Source: Rotaria macrura (lineage: Eukaryota; Rotifera; Eurotatoria; Philodinida; Philodinidae). From it: a stretch of 64,000 nucleotides of DNA. Numbering within the stretch: the first letter of the stretch is position 1; each line of letters starts with the position of its first letter. Position numbers and translations under genes: made by a program. Of the stretch, positions 55,701 to 64,000 are shown piece by piece. A model generated the notes under the pieces. It was not told where the DNA came from. It worked only from the letters and a program-made list of their open reading frames with translations, and made no database searches. Location: contig OENT01000124.1 in assembly GCA_900239685.1 (NCBI GenBank), positions 124,001 through 188,000 on the forward strand, read 5' to 3'.

Positions 55701-57937
55701 TACGTTCATTAGTTCTACTATTGATCATCAAAGTAAGTTCTCATGTGATCTATAGCAAAAGATCAAAAAGAAATAACATTAATCAATGGTATGAATACTT
55801 ATTAATATGCTCATCAGGAATTTTGTTTAGAAATAAAATAAAATATAATATCCATCAATACGTATTTGATACGATGCTTTCAATGACTGCTCAACGACTA
55901 CGAGACAAAGAAAACATTTTTCCATTGAACGTATCGATTCAGAAGATGTATTGTAATTTCTATAACAATAACAAAAAGTTCACATTCTATAGAATACTCA
56001 GTGCACTATTCACTCTAGTTTTCCTAATATTAGTCTAAAGTTGAATCTTGAGTCCAGAATTAAATAAATACTCCGTTTACTCATAAATCACATTTCTTTT
56101 GATCGAATTTCAGATTGAAGAGTTGATACTCTTTAAGAAAAAAAAAACATGCGGACTATACACAGATGTAATTGTTGTCGAGAATATATCGAGAGTTTCA
56201 ATCAAAGTAACTATTTCTTTTCAATATCAACTCTGGTGCATAAGAAGTGTCTTGATATAAATTATAATATGGCGAAGATTCTGTATGTGTGTTTATCAAA
56301 TGATGACACTTCTATGTGAAATGTTCTAGTTTTTTCCTCCGTATAAAATCACTGATCTGATATTGGAACATCATCATCATCAATAATAATAATAATAGAT
56401 TATGTCATACATTTTCTTCATAAACAGTGAAGTATACTGCTAACTGCTACGATTGGCAAGCGTTTCCACAAAAATAGAAAAGAACGTTGTTTTTTGAGAA
56501 CTAAAACTCATTTATTTATTGAGAAAAACAAACTAAGACCATCATTTGATTTTTTACCCATACATATGTTATAAAATTCAAATCCTTAACCTATTCTATT
56601 TTACGATGAAATTATATGATTAAAACATTTTATTCATTTGATTGTTTAAGAATTTTAGTTTCGTGTTTTAATATTTATGTATGTATTACTTACATGTTTA
56701 CTTGTATGCATAAATAGTGACGAATGATAATTCACAATACATTTTGATATACATTTGTCACAATATTCAAGAAATAGATAATTATTAAATGATATATATA
56801 TATACACAAATGTGACTAATTATGTAAGTATTCAATCAATATTATATATATATATATGTTTAGTTATATGTAGTATTATGTATTGATTGTCGTTGTTTTT
56901 CATACATAATGTAAAATGCCTTGTTTATGGTATTTTGCATTTTGTTGTTAGAAATAAGGTACGTATGAATTATATGCGATAGTAAGAATATACATTTTTA
57001 CTTTAATTTACATTGTCTACTTACTATTTTCATCGACTGTTAAATCAAGATTATCTTGATCATTACCACGTACAACAAGATGTTTCAACTAAATAGAGAT
57101 CGGCCGATACAGTGAAATTTGTTGCTTTTTTTTACTATTCTTACATTTGCAAATTCGATTTTGAGTGTACAACAACCAGAATAAATGTCAGCCTGAAAAT
57201 GATATAGAGTGATGAAAATAAACAACGATGGAAATCGAAAAAATTATCAGTAACGTACACCATCGAGTTCATCTTTAATTTTTCTGGCTGTTTCAATAGA
57301 GTCCAATTCGATCAAAACTTGAATAATGCGCTTACGTAAAATACAAATACGTAATACTTGTCCAGTAATGGAACATATTTTTTGAATAACATCCTGAATA
57401 TTAAAAAAGTATGAAAATTTTAGCAGAAGCATATAAAAATATTACAAGTGTTATGGGATATTTTGCATTTTGTACTGTAAAGCAAAGTACTGTTGTTTCG
57501 TTCAATGTGGTGTTTGTAAATTGACCATGAGCTCTAGATTGTAAAAAAATAAAATAAAAACTATTCAATTTAGATATTCAATTAGAATTTTGTACTCGGA
57601 TCGTTGATCAACATCATTTCTTTCCAAAAATTTCATATTGTTATCATCATCCAGTGAGTCCCATTTCACGCGATGAGCAACACTAATATTGTCACCACGA
57701 GCATCATCGCTACGCATTCGTTTTATACCTTGCCCACCATAATTTCCCATAGTATTTGCATTATTATTACTACGGTTATTGATAGGCATGTAACTATTCA
57801 TACTTCCTCGGTGTTGTTGCATACTTAAGATAAAGAGATAAATAGAAGTCGTCAAATGAAAGAGAACATTTATATATATACCTATGACGAGAACCTGGCA
57901 TTTGGTTTGACGAATTCGAATACAAACGTTTATCCAT
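52744..57937 (-). CDS. HNRNPL: hnRNP L-like RNA-binding splicing regulator with three RRMs
   Basis: hnRNP L proteins bind CA-rich pre-mRNA and control exon choice in the nucleus. Exons 57937-57882 and 57823-57596 give a 95-residue N-terminus (RMRSDDARGDNISVAHRVKW). Next come about 57540-57444 and 57407-57018 (split by a small intron), forming the family's second RRM (VLCFTVQNAKYPITL, ILRKRIIQVLIELDS, ADIYSGCCTLKIEFAN). After a 2.1-kb intron, short exons at about 54836-54690 lead to 54645-54245 (NCERLFNLLCLYGNVSR) and 53683-53565 (VKFLKSKEGGAMIQM), the third RRM. The exons at about 53500-52744 hold the fourth RRM (VLYYFNTPPNMLEVD, GAKRPVKVKNFP) and an Arg/Ser-rich tail (EHRRRRHSGSST). Phase agrees at each junction I checked. 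The N-terminal exons join the second RRM directly, so no first RRM is present. hnRNP L-like (HNRPLL) is the close alternative. Confidence 0.92.
55586..56038 (+). CDS. Possible nested 150-aa protein inside an hnRNP L intron
   Basis: A 150-codon frame lies on the plus strand within the 2.1-kb intron of the hnRNP L-like gene, antisense to it. It starts MTQENFPPISIMLNARSLK, has a hydrophobic stretch near residue 40 (FLALRSLVLLLIIKV) and another at the C-terminus (FYRILSALFTLVFLILV). Such a length is unusual by chance at this AT content, and the two hydrophobic segments suggest a membrane protein. No family is recognised. It could also be a fragment of a decayed gene. Confidence 0.35.
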   Translation: MTQENFPPISIMLNARSLKIESIMISSNEELMYQQFLALRSLVLLLIIKVSSHVIYSKRSKRNNINQWYEYLLICSSGILFRNKIKYNIHQYVFDTMLSMTAQRLRDKENIFPLNVSIQKMYCNFYNNNKKFTFYRILSALFTLVFLILV

Positions 57938-58312
57938 GAGTTTTAAGTATACCGATTCAATTTTTTCAATATGTCGGTTAAAAAAATATGATTCTTCCTT
58001 TCTCTTCGTTCTTTTTTCAACAGTGATGAACTGTTGAAATTGGTGAAGTGAAGAACAAATTTTATTGGTTGTTACACATACCAATGCACAACATATAACC
58101 AAAGTGCATCGCCAGAGAGATTAAAGGCAATAGAAATGGTTTCTTTCTAAAAAATCGTATTTTTTTATAGTCAAATAGTAAGAGAAACAAATGATCATTA
58201 GTAAACTATGACAGCTTGCTAGATGAAAATCGATTGTAAATGATTGCAGATTAGTTTTCATTCGAATGAAAGAAAAATTGGCATCGATTGAGTCAGTGAA
58301 GTTTCATCGAAT

Positions 58313-58547
58313 ATGAATACGTGTGATAAACTCGGTGATTTCATTATTAAGAAATATTCAGTTTTCACATAAGGAATTGAAACACTGTCGGCACATTAAT
58401 GAACTCAAGTCTTCTGCTCATGGTTGTTCTTCAAAAGTTAAAAGAGAGATCGACTCTTATATTTCTCACACAAAAACCCTATGTTTAATTGATTTGAGTA
58501 ATGGTTCTAAATTTCAATTCATGTTTGAAACAGGTAGTATTTGTTAA
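58313..58547 (+). CDS. Possible small plus-strand gene or remnant upstream of hnRNP L
   Basis: Coding-like sequence starts with an ATG at 58313 (MNTCDKLGDFIIKKYS). It continues in another frame as FSHKELKHCRHINELKSSAH, then SYISHTKTLCLIDLSNGS, to a stop at 58545-58547. CAG|GTAGTA near 58530 could be a splice donor and TTCAG near 58367 an acceptor. It is divergent from the hnRNP L start at 57937 and might share its promoter region. I do not recognise the product. Confidence 0.28.
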
Positions 58548-59895
58548 CTGGATCTTTTTTAGTTTATTGCATGTATTTATAGTAGGAAGGAAAGAAACAA
58601 TACCTTATGTAAGCGCAAGTAATTGTCGTTCGTAACAAGACTCTTTTCTAACAACGCAACTACTTTACCCTACTCATTTAGTACAGTATCTACGTGTTTA
58701 TTTTTATTTCTAACGAGTGGAAGTTGATACTGTTAGTTTTATCCGTCTTTTTAATATTTTAACAATTGAACAAGGAAAATGAAATTCTCGTTTGTAAAAT
58801 CTAGTCAAGTTGATTCTTTGAATTGAAATCGTAATAGTTGAAATGGCAAGCAATCATAGTGAAAACTTACTAGTAGTTTACGTTTTAGTTTCGAGCAAAT
58901 TTCAGTTGACATGATCGTTTACGAAGAAACAGTTTAGATACACATAAAAGTTGTATTTACGTTCAGTATTTTTTGTCAATTTGAATAACATCTTTCGAAT
59001 GTTTTTGTGATAAGTAATGCAATGTGAACTTCTGTGTCACATTCTAAGAAAAAAATTCAATCTTTATACCTATAGTACAATGGTTTACACTTGTAAATGA
59101 ACGATTTCATTGATATGTACCTCTAGATTTTATCGTCTGCATACAAAAATTGTCTTCATGACAGACTATTTCTAAGGTAAAAGAATCTAAAGAATTTACT
59201 CAGTTCACAGTTAATACCATTGAAGACTAACAAGAGATTAACAAAGTAGAATGTTCGATAATGATAGCCTTTGTTATTTCTAACATATAAAATGCAATCG
59301 TAATATAAATTCTGAAAGCATTACGGGAACAAAATCTCTCAACAACAATCGGTATGTAGAAAAGAAAACAAGAATCTGAAGAAAATCATTCATTCATTCA
59401 TTTTACCGGCAAACAATAAATACACGTCATGTTATAACTTTGTTAGTCTAGTCTGATTTTCTTTCCGTTTTCATATATATATACATAAATAATGAATTAC
59501 AAAGCATACAATCATTTTTAGCATCTAATATAAGTTTCTGATCAATCTGGTCGATTTTTATTCAAACAAAAAAGAAAAGTTTTGCTCTCAGTTATAGCTC
59601 ACTTGTTATTTTATGATCTATTTGTAAAGATAACTTTAAGATTGATCTATTCTCTCTCAAAAAAATACAACTTACTTTTTCGAACTAAATCTCTAAGAGA
59701 CAAAATGTAGTTCGAAAATTTAGATCAAGATAGAAATTTCATATTTTCTTCTGGTAAATACTACTGCATGAATTTCATTTGATCTTCGTTAATAAATCGT
59801 TTGAAAGTAAATAAATACTTCTACCGACTATGATATTCATTGTACATGTCCTATATTTTATTGATTATGAAAAACATTTATATCCATGATCAAAA
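58548..59895. other. Intergenic spacer between SLC15 and hnRNP L genes
   Basis: AT-rich sequence with no recognisable exon, RNA gene or element end on either strand. Its upper end must include the SLC15 3' UTR and its lower end the hnRNP L promoter. Confidence 0.45.
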
Positions 59896-62800
59896 TCATA
59901 TAAATTGTCTTTTATTAATTTGATATGGATTTAATTGTAATAGTTTAAATTTTCGATGACATAAAATAAAAACAAACATTGTCAATAATTGAATACCACC
60001 GAGAGCATAGAAGTAAATGTACAGAATTTGTTGACTATTTTGACACTAGTAAGTGAATTTCATGAATATAAACATATGGGAAAATATGATGTATAATCAT
60101 CGACTTACATTAAAATCAAAGTTTTTAATATTTATCGTCATGACTCTAAGGTATATATCACCAATGAACGAAGATAATCCTAATGAACAAAAGCGTATAC
60201 TCATGATCAGGGATTGAGCTGAACGTGGAGCAGCCATGTAAGCAAAATCGAAGCTCGCTACCATGCCAAATACTTCAGATAAACCCATGGATATATATTG
60301 TGGGAATTGAAAAAATATCGATAAATCAGAATTATTCTCGCCTATAGTATGAAAATAGATACAAAACAATGAAATGAATTCCAATAAAAGAATAGATCTA
60401 CCAAGACGGCATTTATGTTGTCGAGATTTTTCTATCGTACCAGCAATAAACATAGTTATCGATGCTAAAATCATGCCGATGATAAATTTTATTTGTATCA
60501 AAGTTGATTGATTGTAATTTTTCAGATATTTATATATAAACGCATTCAAAATCAAAATACCAACTAATAGTTTATAAGATATTCATACATACGAAAAAAA
60601 AGATAATGTTCTTTCTACTATATCCAAACTTACTAATAATTGAGACTTGATCACCAACTGACATCCATATAACGGGCATCTCTGTTTTTGTTACAGATGA
60701 AAGATATGGTATGCACATATGTTCGCCTTGTAGAAAAAACGTTGTTTGAATCTAAGACCGATGGAAATTTGTGTAAATACTCGTGAGATTAAAATATAAA
60801 AAAACTAAAATGTAACTGTTATCAGTTATAAAACAAATTTTCTTTCTTGTAAAATACATAGTATACTAAGAAAGTTTTTGCGTCCAGTTTCTTTAAAAGT
60901 CCAAAGTTGAATTCAACTATTCTATGGTAATGCTCATTTCATACGTATTTAGGAATACGGACATCAATTCAGATCGGTAAGTCTCAACTTTCGTTATACC
61001 TTAAAATATCTTTCGGGTATTAGCATGGTATTTTTAAAACGAATTTCGAATCTTGATGCGAACATTTTCAAGCGATGATTTTACGTGACTAAATAACGGG
61101 CTTAGGTAACTAGGAAGATTGTGCAAGTTTCATGTTAGCATGATGAAATAATAACACCTTTAGAACACATACTGATCGAATTGTTTTATTAATTTGAGAA
61201 AATTAATTTCAGTATTACAGGCATACTTTCATTCACATCTCCATCGAAGTTGATGTAACCGAGGAAACTTTTAATAATGCTTCAGCAACAGTTGAAGATA
61301 GAAACAACAAGATGAAACTCTAGTGTTTATTTCCTCAGCTACTATGCAGATTACTTTTGTCTGCGAATAGTTCTACTAAGTCATGTGCTCGGTGAATGGA
61401 TTTTCAGCTGGTTAATGACTATAAACGGCTGCACATTCAATTGGGTTCTTTTTTCCTGAAAAGATACTTAGATATCAATTTTCATTGTCTATTCTAAATT
61501 GCTACTGGTCATCGGTCATAATTTAATCATGCTTATATAAAATGTGATAGTGTAGTCAAAAAATGCCAGTGACAAATACCTAGTTATACGGAGCTGTCAA
61601 AGTTCATCATAACAAGAGGTCTAATCATCAAATCAGGTCAAACTATTTTCATGGAATCAGACTTAATTAAATTCATGTCCTTATGACTATGTAAATGCAA
61701 GTTTGTTTGTCAACAATTACCGAGAACACAACTTTGAAAAGAGTTGATGAAGCAATAACAGATCAGTCTTTCAAGTCTCCGTTCTCCGTGTGATAATGTG
61801 CAACCACGAAAAGTCGAGTATACCAACGAATATTTAGTTGAACACCATACAGCAAATATATCAAAATCTATTAATTTCTCAAAAATTCATTTTGTATAAC
61901 TCTTTTCTACTTTCGGAAGCAAAATATCAATCTTTTACAATAAGATTCATCGACAATAAAAACAAATCTATTCTCAAACTCACTCATGAATGTTAAACAA
62001 TTGAATTCATCAACTCATTGCACATTCAGGTTCATACTCCCACCAACAACACTACACTCAGGTTATTTACTATTTATCTAAAGGTTGACCAAAACGTCTT
62101 TTTAGTTCTTCATGCATTTTCGAACTCATGGCTTCATCCGTTTCAGAAATATAATAGGGTAATAATTAATTCAGCTATGTGAGGGAGATATCATCAATAG
62201 AAGATCATTGATGATCTTTGTTTAGATTTCATCATGATCAGTGACACAAGCCATTCCATTTTTGCTCTCTACACTCCTTGATAATTCGTTCTAATCGTAT
62301 ATGACGACATGTTACATGAAATTGTAAGTAAAAATAAGAATAGTTCCTACTTGATAGTACACAACCCAATATGGTATCAGAAGAAAAAATATTGCAAGAG
62401 CACGACGAAGTGATTTGACATCATCGACAATTCGATCAATGAATTTGCCACTGTTAGACGCTCTCGCAAAGTCTAGAAATGACTGTAAATTTTCATTGAC
62501 CACTACTGATCGGCCTTCACGATAACTAAGAGAGTCTTCTAATGGACTCGATGAATAAGATCTTTCGAGAGTTTTAGTTTTTAAAGGTTTTTGAACCGTA
62601 TATTTTCGCCATGTTTGAAATGCATTTATTACAACAGGTATACACTTAATAATGATTGTATCATGAGGTTCAATATGAATATAAAATCGATAACCGATAA
62701 TAAATATGATAAAGGCACAGGCAAGCAATGAACTTGCAATAAGATATCCATGAAAAAATCGATTAGGATCAGTTCGAGTAACTTGTACATATGGAACAAG

Positions 62801-63888
62801 TACAGTAGCAAAAATGCCACCTATATTTACTGCAATGATATATTTATCGAAATATTTTGACGGCTTATTTGATTTTTTCACTTGTTCAGCTCCGAATACG
62901 GCCATATTAGCTTGAACCGCACCAACACCAATGGCACTTAAAAAAATAACATATGATTCATAACAGCTAACCTTACGCTAAATATACTAACGTAAAAATG
63001 AGTATCCCTATTACTGGACTAAAGCAATGTTCGTTCTTCATTGAAGTTGTATACGTATCATTATCCGCCGACGGATTCCCACAGATCGATGCATGCGTTG
63101 TTGTATTTGCGATTAAGGAAATAGTAATGTAACCAATTAAATATAACAAGAAACCTATTACAAATTTTCCATAAATACATAGTTAGTAATTAAATTCAAC
63201 ATTTTTTATCTCAACTTACCGATAATGATTGTTTTAGCTCTACCCAATTTAGCATCACTTAACACAGCAAATACAAGTGTGGAAATATAACTTGTACCTA
63301 TAGTTCATAAAGAGCAATAATAAAAAAGAATTGGTAATGAATCTAACTTTTGTATTCTTTAGAAAAATAGAATGAAAATCAATAGTTCAGGTACGCATTT
63401 TGAACAAGCTTGTTCCTCTGTGTAAATTTCAGGATGACAAACATTTCGAAATTGAAAAGAAAACTTAAGGACTCATTCAAGTTAATAAACATATTCGAAT
63501 GAAGATACTATTGTATTAGAGTTCACTGTTAATAGATCAGAGCGAGACCAAAAACAATTATAATTATAATAGCCCATGGAGGCATTAAGAAAGAAAAAGA
63601 ACAGGCAAATTGGTTCTCGAAATATGTTTCGATTTCCTGAAACCTACCGAAAAAAATGAATGATGCAGTTACACTGTTTGTAGCATTCCAATCAAGTTCG
63701 CTTAATTGTAAAGTAATAATAAGATTAATGACTAATGAATAGAATGCGAGTCGTTCCAAAGCAGTACTAGCAAGGATAGAATAGACGGCCAGTTTTCGTT
63801 GATAAGATTGTCGATTATCAGGTTCATCATAAGGAACACCAGACCTAGGAATTAATAAAGATGTTTCATCCGTACTCAAGTCATTCAT
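59896..63888 (-). CDS. SLC15A4: SLC15 (POT/PTR2) proton-coupled peptide/histidine transporter
   Basis: POT transporters import di- and tripeptides, and in the PHT branch histidine, with protons. The PHT members act on lysosomal or endosomal membranes. Exons are 63888-63648, 63297-63220, about 63167-62990, about 62941-62327, about 60752-60636, about 60570-60110 and about 60045-59896, with consistent phases. Landmarks are the early ExxER-type motif (STALERLAFYSLV), LSDAKLGRAKTII after the first loop, AIGVGAVQANMAVFGAEQV (the PHT-like GVGxxxANxxxFGxxQ) and YFDKYIIAVNIGGI. Later helices carry IQTTFFLQGEHM and FQFPQYISMGLSEVFG, then SFDFAYMAAPRSAQSLIM, the family C-terminal signature. The N-terminus has an ETSLLIPR motif of the acidic-dileucine type, which in PHT proteins directs endolysosomal sorting. 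A 1.57-kb intron lies between 62327 and 60752. A 5' UTR exon probably lies beyond the window. Confidence 0.92.
60753..62326 (-). other. Long intron of the SLC15-type gene
   Basis: This 1.57-kb intron is much longer than the gene's other introns (50-330 bp). It shows no transposon ends. A short plus-strand stretch at about 61217-61323 (HISIEVDVTEETFNNASATV, then a stop) has coding-like composition, but nothing supports it as an exon. Confidence 0.5.
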
Positions 63889-64000
63889 CTTGTCGAGTTC
63901 CTGATAAACGTAATGTTCTTAATAAATATGAAAAATATAGAGAAAAACATCAGCATGGATTCTTGTCTTACGCACTACGAAAAGAAAAATAAAAGCACAG

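Noticed and set aside
61217-61323. Coding-like stretch in the SLC15 long intron
   Set aside because: Too short, no start, and no partner exon that fits in phase.

Overview
The window looks like draft nuclear DNA from a small-genome invertebrate animal. It is AT-rich, its genes carry many short GT-AG introns (often 50-100 bp) with a few of 0.6-2 kb, and the encoded proteins are typical metazoan families (DYRK1A, KDM3, hnRNP L, PDZD8, SLC15). A bdelloid rotifer is my best guess from gene density, intron style and the mix of decayed DNA transposons and fold-back elements, but nothing here proves it. One N (about 9,379) and one run of Ns (about 49,365-49,409) show assembly gaps.

Five conserved genes lie on the minus strand. 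In increasing coordinate order they are: PDZD8-like ER lipid-transfer/tether protein (2,900-8,382, first exon not found); DYRK1A/minibrain kinase with two alternative first exons (10,301-14,316); a two-exon gene of unknown function (17,623-18,422); a KDM3/JMJD1 histone H3K9 demethylase (22,801-30,952); an hnRNP L-like splicing regulator with three RRMs (52,744-57,937); and an SLC15-type proton-coupled peptide/histidine transporter (59,896-63,888). I rebuilt exon junctions by hand from protein similarity and GT/AG sites. Codon phase agreed at nearly every junction of DYRK1A, hnRNP L and SLC15, and at all PDZD8 junctions except one ambiguous donor.

Between DYRK1A and KDM3 (14.3-22.8 kb) there is one unknown gene and two decayed plus-strand coding remnants. 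Between KDM3 and hnRNP L (31-52 kb) lies a transposon-rich stretch: a pogo/Tigger-like remnant, a decayed LINE with a recognisable YTDD motif, a Tc1/mariner-type transposase interrupted by another insertion, a hAT-like non-autonomous element with an 8-bp target duplication, a fold-back element with a 6-bp target duplication around the assembly gap, a 1.5-kb TA-flanked TIR element, and at least four short elements that share CCCAGG ends but have different internal arrays of short palindromic words.

The conserved genes are housekeeping or regulatory and do not form one pathway. DYRK1A, KDM3 and hnRNP L act in the nucleus; PDZD8 and SLC15 are membrane proteins. I see no operon, defence island or new multi-gene system. 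The most unusual material is the CCCAGG-ended fold-back family, the DYRK1A alternative first exons and the hnRNP L gene without a first RRM.
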